Shown here piece after piece: positions 48,110-58,582 of a stretch of 64,000 nucleotides of DNA. The notes below the pieces were generated by a model, which saw nothing but the letters and a program-made list of their open reading frames with translations, searched no databases and was not told the origin of the DNA. A program made the translations under genes and the position numbers. Origin of the DNA: Pyrrhoderma lamaoense (taxonomy: Eukaryota > Basidiomycota > Agaricomycetes > Hymenochaetales > Hymenochaetaceae); assembly GCA_002794735.1 (NCBI GenBank), contig NBAZ01000014.1, positions 1-64,000 of the forward strand. Direction: 5' to 3'. Position 1 is the first letter of the stretch. Every line of letters begins with the position of its first letter.

Positions 48110-48975
48110 CTAGGTAATTTGTTACAGAATTATACTAGTAAAGTTTGAAGAGTGATGAAGGCACTGGGCAAACGAGAGAGGGGCAAGCGGTGCACAAGAA
48201 GAGCAAGGGTAAGCAAGAAAATAAAGGTAGGAGAGAGTGTGCGGAAGAAGAGTACTGTCTCCCGCTGTCGCCGTCGTTGATAGTAGGTAGTAGTAGTGAG
48301 TTGTTGTAGTAAACGACGACGAGAACAGGGGCCCGGTTAGTCACGCGCTGAGATCAACAACCGACCGGCTCTGGACCTGGTTGCTCCCTTTGTCGTCGTC
48401 GCCGATGTTGAGAACCTTTCCATTCAAAATTAAATATAAATGTAACAAATATTAAAACAAAAAGGTGAACACGAGTTTCCTCTTGGTTGATCATATCTTG
48501 TCGAAGTCGCCGTGATGATGTATGCACTCCCGAGATGATCAACACTAGAAGCTTAAGCCGTCATCGTAGTCGGTTCCTTAAAGTATAGTGCGGGTTGAAC
48601 ATTTGCGACTACTGGCCAACTCTCTTCCGGGCGCAGACTATCCGACGCAGAAATAGTCTCTGTACCTTACAGCTACTAAATGCTTATTTTTTCTGAGATG
48701 AATTCATCCTAACTTTCCGATTTTAACACAGAAACGGGCTCTTCAATATCGGCTCAGACCCGTGGGAGACCTGAGATAGTTCACTCCGACCCTGCTCTCA
48801 TCGTCTAGCCCATCTCCTCGTTACATCCCCATCGCTCTCCCGCGAACTCGCCACCATCCTACTCAGCAACGTCCTAGAAGTATACCTCTAGTGCTGCTCA
48901 GAATTGCTGGCAATCTAGAGCGCTCAATACTGTTTTATTTTCCTGTTGCATGCATCGTCGGAAGCAACTCTATCC
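48110..48975. promoter_or_regulatory. divergent intergenic region
   Basis: This is an 866-nt region between the start codons of the NDPK-fold gene (-) and the CaaX-protein gene (+). It has short trinucleotide-rich patches (GTAGTAGTAGTGAGT near 48,287; GTCGTCGTCGCC near 48,393). The frames on either strand are low complexity. I read it as a shared promoter with 5' UTRs. Confidence 0.45.
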
Positions 48976-51292
48976 ATGGCCGTCACTGCAACAGCTCAGT
49001 CTGCGTTCACAAGTGACTTATCATGGGACGAAGCCATAGTACCGACACTTAGGAAGCGTGCGCCCCTTTTCACTTTTTGAATGCATTATTTTTTACTCAT
49101 ACTCGTAACAAACCCCTTTTTACATTAGGCCTTGAGAATGAGAGTCGCGCCATCTCAAAACGCATGTCCTCCCATTCTATCGTCACTGGTGATGACAGCT
49201 CACTGGCTCACCCTCGCCGTACGGCTGGACGTCCTACCATGCCAAATGGGAATACGAACTCTCGGTCTAATTTCTCAAACTCGTCCAACGCAATTGAACG
49301 TCCGAGTGCCATCCCTCGTCCCAGCCTCAATTATACTCGCCCCTTCATTGACTCATCTAATTTGCCTAATGGTGCCTCTGGTTCGCGTGTAAATAACTCC
49401 AAACCTGATAGTAGAAAACCACAGACGCCACCATCGTATGCTTACGGACAATCGCAACAGGCTCATATGTTCGCGTTCGACTCGGATCTCGCTTCGGCTG
49501 CAAATGGACCAAACACTCATCATAGCAATAGCAACCATCCATCGACACGGACGACCAATGCACTCCCGACGCCTGCTTCTTCGCGCTCCAACTCCCCGGT
49601 AATGACGAGCACCCCTTATAAAAACAAAGTAGCTAATGATTCATGGGATGATGATGGACGGACTACTCCGACGTATAATCGCCACTTACAGACCCAGGCT
49701 GGTAACCATGCCCCTACCTGGGAAGAGGATGACATCGACGATTACTATGGCTCCTATTCATCCATCGACGTTGACACGCAACACACTATGCAGAACGGGA
49801 TCATTCACGAGGCTCCACCTTTCACTGCCAATTCTTCATACGTATCAGAGGAACCCACAGAAATACGGCCTTCGTTAGAAGAGCGACCCTTTGAACATTG
49901 GTATAGAGGCGATCTTTCTCGTAATGGGGGAGTTGGGGAACTGCGAGTCGGTAATAGGTTGGAGATGTTAGAAATAGCTAGTTATGGGCACAAGCTTCGT
50001 AGTATAACCAATAGGTCAATGACCCGGCAGAGGCGTCGGGCGGAAAGTATAGGGCACAGGGAAAGCGTTCGGAACAGTGAAGCCCGAGATAGCTTTGTAT
50101 TTGATGAGAATAGCCCAGCTATCCACTCACCAATGGTTTTGGATGAAGCACCACTGACGGACATGGAAGTAGATACGGAAACGGATAGGGAACAGATATT
50201 TTATTCGAACGGACCTTCTCCTTATCGTTCATCTCTCGAACAACCAAAGCGAATTGATCACACTGCAACCCAGTCCGGAAGCTCGCAAACAACAGTCACG
50301 AAAATACCCACTACTCCTAAGCGGCGTCAGCCTTCTCAGATACCCGAGCGACACCCCAGGCACCAAAAACGACTCAGAGAACTGCTTCTGCTCCTTTAAC
50401 TACTCTTTCTTCTTCTAAATCATCTAACCCTTCGAGTGCGCAACTAAGGTCCCGTTCACCCGCCACTCCCGGGAAGATAACACAATTTCAGTCTCACTCT
50501 ATCGCTACGCCGGCACAAAAACGTGGTCGACAGACTGCAAAACCATCCGCAAGTCCAGCAGTAAAGAAGACGAAAGCACCGCCAGCGAAACAACAACGAT
50601 CGAAATCACTAGCTGGCCTTCGAACACAGCCACGTGAAGTTGGGGAATATCCTGACATGCCAGATGGTATCGAAAGTATGGCTGATGCCATACCCTCGTG
50701 GACAGAACCCAAGAAAGCGGGAAATTGGGACGACGTACGTGCTCGTTTTACTCTAGAAATGGAGATTCTAAATTGCTTTTTTATGTTTTAGGTCGTTTTA
50801 CCTGTTGTCGCTCGTAAGATGGGCTTGGAAGATCACTACGAAGAAGCGGATGGCAGTCCGAGGCAACGTCGCGAATCACAAGAAGTTATACCCCCAGTGT
50901 GTTTCTCTGTAAAAACTTATAATCTTTGAAAAAACTAATATCAAATTTAGCAACCTGGCACGTTTGGTATCGATGAAAGCAAGAGTCGAATTCGGATTCA
51001 TCCAGAAACAGGAGAAGCTATTCCAATGGACGATCTTGGAGGCAAGCCTTCTGAAGAATTTGTGGATACGAAAAAGGCAAAACGGCTTAGCAAGCCTAAA
51101 CGTGTCCCGCCTATCGATACAAGTACAGCCGCACAGAAGAAGACTAATAAGAGCCTTTCACCTCCTCCTTCACCTGCACCATTCTCGCAGTATGCTCAAG
51201 CGAATCTCCTTGAGGGAGCACCTCAAGAACTAGGCCATTCACCTGTTGAAGAGGAGGGAAATGCATCATGCTGCAGATGTATTATCATGTGA
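48976..51292 (+). CDS. disordered protein with C-terminal CaaX box
   Basis: Exon 1 starts at ATG 48,976 (MAVTATAQSAFTSDLSWDEA). It splices over 49,053-49,128 into LENESRAISKRMSSHSIV, the frame being confirmed by RK-R at the junction. The long exon 2 is Ser/Asn/Pro-rich with a few ordered patches (HWYRGDLSRNGGVGELRVGN; YGHKLRSITNRSMTRQRR). The 3' part encodes GNWDDVVLPVVARKMGLEDH, FGIDESKSRIRIHPETGEAI and finally NASCCRCIIM. CIIM is a CaaX motif for farnesyl transfer, with two nearby Cys that could be acylated, so membrane anchoring is predicted. At about 50,330-50,350 the frame changes. Either a 65-nt intron with a weak GTCACG donor (ending at CCCCAG) or a single-base indel is needed to connect the parts. 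No enzymatic domain is recognised. Confidence 0.72.
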
Positions 51293-53295
51293 GAAGAAGG
51301 TCGGCATCAGGAATTCTTACTACTCGCCTTTCTTCAAAGCTTTCATATAAATATATTATCTCTATTATCCTTCCCCGGAGCGCGTCGCTAATTGACGATC
51401 TATTCTCTTTCTTCTAATTATTTCTTTTTGGTGCTGTTCCTGTTACTCTGGTTTCTTTCGAAATTGACTCTAGTATTCATATTATCTATTATAACATTCT
51501 TATGCTTTCTTTCTAGTCCTTTTTACCCTGTTCCTTTACCCTTTTTACCCCTTCCCTTTTTACCCAAGTTTCCTTTTCGTCTTCACGCCTTCACCTCTGC
51601 TCCGACGAGTTCTTTCTTTTTTGCACTTCAGCCAATCATGCTACATTCTTTACTATTCGCTTTGTACGATAATTACAACTACTATTGCTTCACTTCAGTT
51701 ACTGCATTATATCGGCACTCTGTAACGTCGAATATGACCGTGTCAAATCTGGGCAGACAAGTCACTCACAAGTGCATCTGCTCCTTTGCAAGCCATCAAT
51801 TACACGTTTAGTTCTTCTGTCAGTATTCACCCGGGTTTAAGGCGACTTCATCCTCTACGTCACGTCTTCCTTCTCTTTTTTTCCCTTTCTTACTACTTAT
51901 CTTTTTTAGTTTTAATTCTGTGTGCTTTTATCATTCCTATTTTTCTCGTCGCCATGATGCCCCCTCCACTGACGTCTCTCGTATAATTACGATCCATTGT
52001 TACTACTTCTCCATTTTGTTTCAAGCTTTACTATCTCTTAACAAGCAGGTGGAGCAGAAAGATGTGAGATAGATATAAGCATCTGCAGGTTGCTCACTGT
52101 TTATTTTCCTCGCCAACCTCATTTGCTCTTCCACTCCACCCTACCTCTTCCGCATTCTCTTATACAATCCGCTTTTACTAGCCAGTCTGAATCCTTCGGC
52201 GAGATCTACAGCTTTACTCCCTCCCTTTGACCTTGACTTGATGTGCAAATTTCTTGATAGGATTACTCAGCTTCAACGTACTAAACTGAGCCCCTCACGT
52301 CCCTGCCCTTTTTTTCTTATGTTCTAAGATTTCTTTTCGTTAATCACTATTATCTCTTATTTGTCTAGGGACTCTCGTATGTCCATTCTTCTACTCTCAA
52401 CTTTTGATATCATTCTGCTCAAACTGGGCTTTGCTCTTTAACGTCTTCAGCTTTTCTAGTCTTAATATTTTTTTCTCGTATCAACTCATTGGGCTTGAGA
52501 TCTAGGATACGCATCTCGGAATTCAATTAGACAGAATAAAAATTTTGAAGACGAAGGTTGGGAGGAAATACTTAGATTAGTTTTAAATACAAGAGGAAAT
52601 GTAGAAGGGATGGTGGCGGAGGTTTAGCCCTCTGTTTTTGTCAGTCAAATGAGAAAAACTATGAAAGCATTTTGTGAAAAAAAATTGGTATCAAGAGACC
52701 GATTGACCTGCCAGCCTTTTATTCTCCAACTTCTTATTACAATCGAACATCTAAGCAACTCATACTACATTGTAGTATGACAGAAAATTACTCCTACACA
52801 TGTGCTTAGCGAGCCCTTTTTTGTTATTGTTAGTGTCTGATAGAGCTTTTTCTCTCCCTTTTTCTTGACGAAAATATCTTTCATATCTTTGACCTAATGA
52901 TTTGCTATATGATTGTGCATATCATAATTTTAACGGTGTTAACAGGAACATTAACTCAAACATCTAACTTAACCGACTTTTCCTGAAAAAGGACCAATCT
53001 GGACGTCGCTTCACGTCAATCACTAGACAATGCCAAGCCCTAATTTCATACATTACTAGTGTATTTACATATGCTCAACAGAAAGAGAAAAAGAGAAAAA
53101 GGTAAACAGGTACTAAGACAACAAAAACAGGACGGGGTTAAAAGTGCTATTGCAGGAGTTAAAAAGAAGGGAAACAAGTAGGAGTTCAGTTATCTAAGTA
53201 ATTGAGAAAATGCACAGAACTAAAGAAAGGGAATTTGGAAAGCATTATCATTATAATTAGATTGCGTGATGTTAAATAGCCGCTATTTACTGCAA
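51293..53295. other. 2-kb intergenic, pyrimidine-rich on the + strand
   Basis: From about 51,390 to 52,500 the + strand is strikingly rich in C and T (many CTTTT, TTCTTC and TTTACCC words). This produces a hydrophobic frame at 51,392-51,811 that I consider artefactual. The second half (52,550-53,290) turns purine-rich near 53,075-53,200. It could include a long 3' UTR of the CaaX gene. No RNA gene is recognised. Confidence 0.45.
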
Positions 53296-55312
53296 TTACT
53301 GTCGGGAGTGCCCAAGTTCGTTCTCGTGTTCTTCTCCGATGACAAATTGAGGTGAGATTGGCTCTGCATCAGCTTCACCAGCAGGTACTCGCTGATACCA
53401 CTTATTAAGTTCAATATCGCCGTCGCCACGAGAATCTGGAGTATTTCGAGACAATGAGGCGTTCCTTCCGCTCGTTCCCCATGTATTAATCAAAACAAGT
53501 ACGAGTGTGTAAAGCAGGAATGCAAGACTAGATTAAAGATAAAGAAGAACAATTCGAGCCTGATTAACAGTGATTGAGTAAAACAACTGACCTGAGCATT
53601 AACAAGATATATGTTACATGGTCCATTTCAATACTGTGAATAAACCTGATTTCTTCATCCGTGGCTGAAATGAACAATAATCTTGGTAGAGAATCAATTC
53701 AGGATTTCTACTTTCAAATGAGGACACTGTTCTTACCCGGAAGCGATCAAAAGCTAGAAGTAAAATATATCTTAATTCGAGTTTCCAGTTAGAGATTCAG
53801 ATCCACTTACAAATGGTGGGAAATGCCTAAAAGCATGCGCAATGGATAGAAGTTGGTTCTCGGATCCCAAAACCGAGCCAGATAAAGCAAGAGTCCTTTC
53901 GCTATGTCTATCACTATCCGAAGAAGACGGGATGCTATCCTTCTCAAATCTTGGAGCAACGAAGCATACTTCGATAATACGAGTGATACCGGCCAGAATA
54001 AGAGTGTAACCAAAGAATGTATGCACCTTAGTTGAAAGTTCAAGAGCCTGAGCATGATTAGACATCGCCCAACCAGTCAAAATTATGCTACAAAAATCAT
54101 CAGTGACATCCTTATACAGGTCTGAAGGTATCTAACATTATCGAAGGAACTACACTTCTCTGATTATTCCTTGAAAGCCAAATTCCTAGTGCGCCCCCAG
54201 CCCACCCTTTACGAGATGTTAGCATGAGAACGTGTTCTGAGAAAAAAAGTTATGAGTATTACTTACAAACAACGCCAAGTGACCTATTAAACACGATTTC
54301 AGTATATAAGAGATAATATACACATATTGAAATAGCTCCTAACTCACGTATGTTGCATATCTTTGTGAGACCAATGTTTACCATGATGCTCAGTAAATGT
54401 GTTAACTAACAGATGTAGATTCAGTTATTTGGATAGCAGGTAGTCATGAGTCTTAATTACCAATTCCCTACAATTATTTTTGCACTGTCAGAATATTTTT
54501 GGACCAAGGATGCGAGCGGCACATACCCAGAGCATGATGACCCAGGAATCCCACCATTCCGGACTTTTCCCAGAGCGTCTTATCCAAGCTTCGCCAGCAA
54601 GAAGGAGAACTGCCATGATAATTCCGTATGCAATGAATCCGCTCCCCTGCATGAACAAAAGGCTTAGATTTATCTACTTTAAGACCGCTGATACGATGAT
54701 AATCACCATGATATAATGAGCTAGACATTGCCCTAAGTTTCCATCTCTACAATATCCTTGTAATGTGATAGCGCCAAAAAGCATCTGTGTCCAGCCAATG
54801 ATAGGATAGAGCTTGCCTACAACTCCATGAACTTTTACAGCCCATGGTCGAATAGTTTGTTCATGGATGTGCAACTTGAGATAGACTCCAAGGGTAAGTT
54901 GAGCCGCAATCGGAATATATAGGAATCGTGCAAACGAGCCATGTATTGAGGCAGGGAACATTCTACCCTTGTGAGAATGACCCAAAAAGTATCCAGCAAT
55001 AGTCAGAGCAAAACCTACGCTCTATAATTCCGTTAGTCAGCCATAAGAGCATACAGATGATGCCAAGTTGGTACTATATACCTGCAAGGGTACGTGCCAA
55101 CGGCTTCTAGACATCCCAAGAACCATGCCTAGAGGAAATAGTACACCCCAAACAGCACATTGAAGAAACATGTGAATCCATAAGATAGTATCAATAGGTG
55201 CATTTCGCTCCTCGTCTGTTAGTTCAGCATGGTGGCCATGAGCATATACAACTGGTACGATTGTAAAAAGAGTTGCAAGGAGGGTACTACTAAGACGATA
55301 CAAAGCCGCCAT
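53296..55312 (-). CDS. YTP1-like multi-spanning membrane protein (b561-like)
   Basis: The first exon (ATG at 55,310-55,312) encodes a cleavable-looking signal sequence ([16 protein letters not shown]...VYAHGHH). Helices in the DUF2427/cytochrome-b561-like part follow: [60 protein letters not shown]. Next are YIMGSGF, the [14 protein letters not shown] region (near 54,370), and the YTP1 part with [45 protein letters not shown] and the last helix [21 protein letters not shown] hydrophilic tail ends GHSRQ at 53,296. Several His within helices could bind haem, as in b561 proteins, but function in the YTP1 family is unknown. Seven or more short introns are inferred. The frame is intact. Confidence 0.87.
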
Positions 55313-56175
55313 CGCGGCAAAGATGGAAAAAAGGTGGATAGAATGAGCGTAAGATGAATTTAGAACATGCTACCGTTCACTTCTGCCGCCCAATCTCGCT
55401 GATGAATCCAGTTGTAGTCAGCATCATCGGTCGGACATCAAAACATCCCATGCACTCGGCAAACCTTCTATATTGGGTATCTGCATATTACTCATCAGCT
55501 GCACGTTTTTGACTGGCTTACGTATACGGTATATTACTAATAAATTTACTCGAACAAGCGCAATGTAAGGCATACACTGATACAGTGTATATTTATTGAT
55601 CTCAGTTTGGGAGCAAACTCTTTCAAACTGTGTTTGGTAAATTACGGGATCACAACGCATTGCATTCGGACTACTTTATCTCTATCTTTCAATCTTTGCT
55701 GTAAGATAAGCAGCTGCAAGTTCTCCCCTTGTCGTTCTTCTTTAAGAAAAAATATCGCAATCGCTCCCCTACAATACTAACATCATTAAACATGCATGTA
55801 GTTAAGCTCCAGAAATAAGTAGCATACTTACTCTCAAGCAAAATTACTCAGAAAATGGAGTAGACACTCTCACCATGATGGCATTGCATTGATAGCTTAC
55901 AACCATACTTTTGTTCGGATAATGATGAATACAAATTGTACACGTCCACTAGTAAGCTCACTCCGTATTTTCTCCTGATTTGAGTTGTCGCGTACTCAGA
56001 AACTCCGTCTCCATTCATTCTCCTAGCAAAACTCACAAGCTTAAAAGGCAAGTATAGTTAATATTGCTTCATTGTATACCTCCTATTTCTCATATATAGA
56101 GCAAAATATCTTTTCGCGCAAACTTGAGGAGTTCTTACATATAACTGCATCACTAGATGATAGCGTTTAAGTAAT
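55313..56175. other. intergenic with a weak small open frame
   Basis: This lies between the YTP1-like gene (-) and the orphan gene (+). A - frame at 55,424-55,660 ends with IPNIEGLPSAWDVLMSDR. Its last part has non-repetitive, coding-like composition and could splice over a 46-nt GT-AG segment into RDWAAEVN. I do not recognise it and leave it uncalled. The rest is AT-rich. Confidence 0.35.
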
Positions 56176-56883
56176 ATGAGTCGAAAAGCATTCAGCCGTT
56201 TGTTCAAGTTTTGGAAACCTGCTTCGAAACCTGAACCACCTAGATTTCGAGCTCAGCATGAAGCACCCAGGGTTCAGGTTCAGCGTGGGTCTCCTAGGGT
56301 TCATAACCAGCGGGAAACACATAGGGCCCAACCGCCTGCCCAAGATGAAGTACCTGTATTGCGGAATGCTAATGTCCAGAGAAATGTTCGCATTGTCAAT
56401 GAGCTTCCTGAATTTACTACGCCTCAATCCGCTCCCATAGAAGGACGAATGGAAAGATCAAATGCACTCCACAGAAGCAGAAATCATGACAGGCGTGGAA
56501 ACCAGACCAGTCCGAGGTTGCCTCAAAGACATGGACCTGTGACCGAGGCCATAAATAGGGCACAGGGAGGACCAACTACAAGGGCCATAAGGGAGGCTAG
56601 ATCTACAGCACAGAGGGACACAAGCACGAATACAGACACGAACACAAGTAGGTATAGGACATGGGGACGAGTAGCGTCGGAGGTCAATTCAAATCGAGAT
56701 GAAAGACTTCGGAGATTTGAACCAACAGCGGCCGAAGTAAGGGGTATGGCATGGGAGCGGTATGACTCCCGAACAGATAATTCTACGTTCGAGTACAATA
56801 TAAAGATGATGATTTCAACTTTCTTTTTGTGTTTGTATTGTTTGAATATGTATTACATTCTTAAATATGAACCCAGTTTTTAG
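56176..56883 (+). CDS. orphan basic protein with predicted C-terminal membrane anchor
   Basis: This is a single uninterrupted frame of 235 codons starting ATG at 56,176. The N-terminus is basic (MSRKAFSRLFKFWKPASKPE) and is followed by Arg/Gln/Pro/Thr-rich disordered sequence with loosely repeated PRVQ/PRVHNQRE words. At the end, MMISTFFLCLYCLNMYYILK is a plausible single membrane helix very close to the C-terminus (tail-anchor topology), with five residues after it. There are no recognised domains. Its higher GC content than the surroundings (near 56,250-56,700) and its length support true coding. It may be lineage-specific. Confidence 0.55.
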   Translation: MSRKAFSRLFKFWKPASKPEPPRFRAQHEAPRVQVQRGSPRVHNQRETHRAQPPAQDEVPVLRNANVQRNVRIVNELPEFTTPQSAPIEGRMERSNALHRSRNHDRRGNQTSPRLPQRHGPVTEAINRAQGGPTTRAIREARSTAQRDTSTNTDTNTSRYRTWGRVASEVNSNRDERLRRFEPTAAEVRGMAWERYDSRTDNSTFEYNIKMMISTFFLCLYCLNMYYILKYEPSF

Positions 56884-57082
56884 ATGCCGTTTGAAAAGAG
56901 ACCAGGAAATAAAGAGAGAATCCCTAGTACACGATCGTAGAATACCATGGAACATGTTTGCATTATACAAAGGCACACTCTGCAAATAAGAAAATATAAT
57001 TTCAAGTTTATTGCTGCATAATAGATTCTTGAGAAAATACTCACGAGTTGGATTCAAATTTGTGTACTGATAAATTCTGATT
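56884..57082. other. short convergent spacer
   Basis: About 200 nt lie between the orphan gene and the stop of the - strand hydrolase. An open - frame across it (56,815-57,111) has no recognisable motif and overlaps the orphan's end. Confidence 0.4.
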
Positions 57083-58352
57083 CTATAGTCTACCTTTGAT
57101 GTAGTCATCATCCCATATTCCTGTCTTTAAACTATCTCTACTGAGTAAAGACCACCAGGATAGACATGTTGTGACTACTTCATCTTTGTGCTAGTGAAAA
57201 ATCAGAACGAAGCTTGCATAAAGCAACTAATATACTTGCCTTGGAAAAGTTGTGGTCTGCTTCCTCAATAATACATAGATTATGGGTCCCAAGGTTCCTA
57301 CGACCGAGTAATCGAGCATATAGTAACGCATCATATCTATCGGATTATTCGTTAAAATTAGTCAGATATGACAATACAGTAGTGAGATTCTTCTCACGGG
57401 GGCACGGCTTTGTCCTGAAGTCCATGTATTGTAAGAACATGTATATGCTGGGGAAATTTTTCTTTAATGGGTGTTATATCCCATGTGGCGAATTTCTCTA
57501 CGTCTTCCGGAAAAATACGCCCTACAACTTCCTTTTGCGCAACGACAACCTTCCAGTCATAATAGCCTGAGATTCAAAATAAGGTTGATAGAAACTATCT
57601 TTGTCTTCAAGCGTTGATACTTTATTTATAGTCTTTAACTGCTTCCAATATAGTAACATACCACGAATACGCTATTAAAACAGAGTCAAAATAGTATAAT
57701 ATTGGTAGAGAGTCAAATTTACCTCCATCCGATATCTACCCGAGACGTTGATAAACCCTCGAATTTTGCGCCCATTTTCTGAAGTACAAATCCAACGAAA
57801 AGCAACAATAGAGCCCCGTGAATGAGATACCACGGTGTCTATTACATATCCAAACTCTTTGCTAAGGTAGCTAGCAACGACTTCTAGATCTTCGATATCT
57901 TCCTCGAATGCAGCCATCTTCCAAGTACCACCTGTCTCATGAGCTCCACTTATACACTACTTGAGTTGAATTCTCTGATAATATGAAGTAACATTTATCC
58001 GACTGACCGGAAGTCAAACCGGAAAGAATCAACTGGTAGAGCCTTTGCGAGTCTCTTCTGGTAAAGATAATCCTTGTGACTAAAAATTATAAAAATGATT
58101 ATATTGTGCGTATATTGTGCATCGGAAACGTTATACGAAGCGAGACTTACCCCATAGTCCCATGTAAGATCTTATAGAGTTATTGAATACTACATAATTA
58201 TGAAATCTGTTATGTTCTGAACTCACTAATACAATCTTACGTCCCTGAGTTGATGCATTCGGCTTTATTTGCTCTAAATACCCAACTATTTTACAGTCTG
58301 GAGAGTAAGAGTGTGGTATATACAGCCGCGTCGTTTTAACGCTCGAGTTCAT
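57083..58352 (-). CDS. alpha/beta-hydrolase (serine esterase-like)
   Basis: This is a complete hydrolase fold reconstructed from about eight exons. After the ATG at 58,352, GRKIVL joins a 20-nt micro-exon that gives ILHGTMG (oxyanion HG region), then HKDYLYQKRLAKALPVDSFR, GAHETGGTWKM and AAFEEDIEDLEVVASYLS. The nucleophile elbow is SHSRGS (near 57,810). NVSGRYRME, YDWKVVVAQKEVVGRIFPED, TIHGLQDKAVPP (acid Asp, near 57,410), YDALLYARLLG and EEADHNFSK (catalytic His, near 57,240) follow. It ends HKDEVVTTCLSWW and a short tail to TAG at 57,083-57,085. All three catalytic residues are present. The last intron appears to be GC-AG (AAG then GCAAGT, near 57,235). No signal peptide is seen, so a cytosolic esterase or lipase of unknown substrate is likely. 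Confidence 0.83.
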
Positions 58353-58582
58353 AGTAATGATGAGTGTCAGGGATTATGGGGGAAGAAGTAGAGACAAGCA
58401 TGCTCTCTTAACCAAAATCATGCGCATAACAATAATTTCATGATCGGTTATGGCTTTACCCGTGAGAATCACCTTCCTCTTAAACAAGAGGGATCCTATT
58501 TGGAAGTGAGCAAATTTGAAGCACTATACATTTACAGTCTGCTGCTGTATTTCCTTCCGTTTCTCAGCATTTATCTATCAAA
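58353..58582. promoter_or_regulatory. divergent promoter, hydrolase and L1-fold gene
   Basis: A 230-nt spacer lies between two start codons facing away from each other. No specific motif could be assigned. Confidence 0.4.

Noticed and set aside
51392..51986. Hydrophobic + strand frames in the pyrimidine-rich tract
   Set aside because: Phe, Leu and Ser richness is a direct result of the CT-rich DNA. No splice structure or motif.
53231..54728. Plus-strand frames in the YTP1-like region as separate genes
   Set aside because: They are antisense to exons with continuous membrane helices and family motifs on the - strand.
57214..57570. 118-codon + strand frame
   Set aside because: It is antisense to exons of the alpha/beta hydrolase, whose catalytic Asp and His are encoded on the - strand here.
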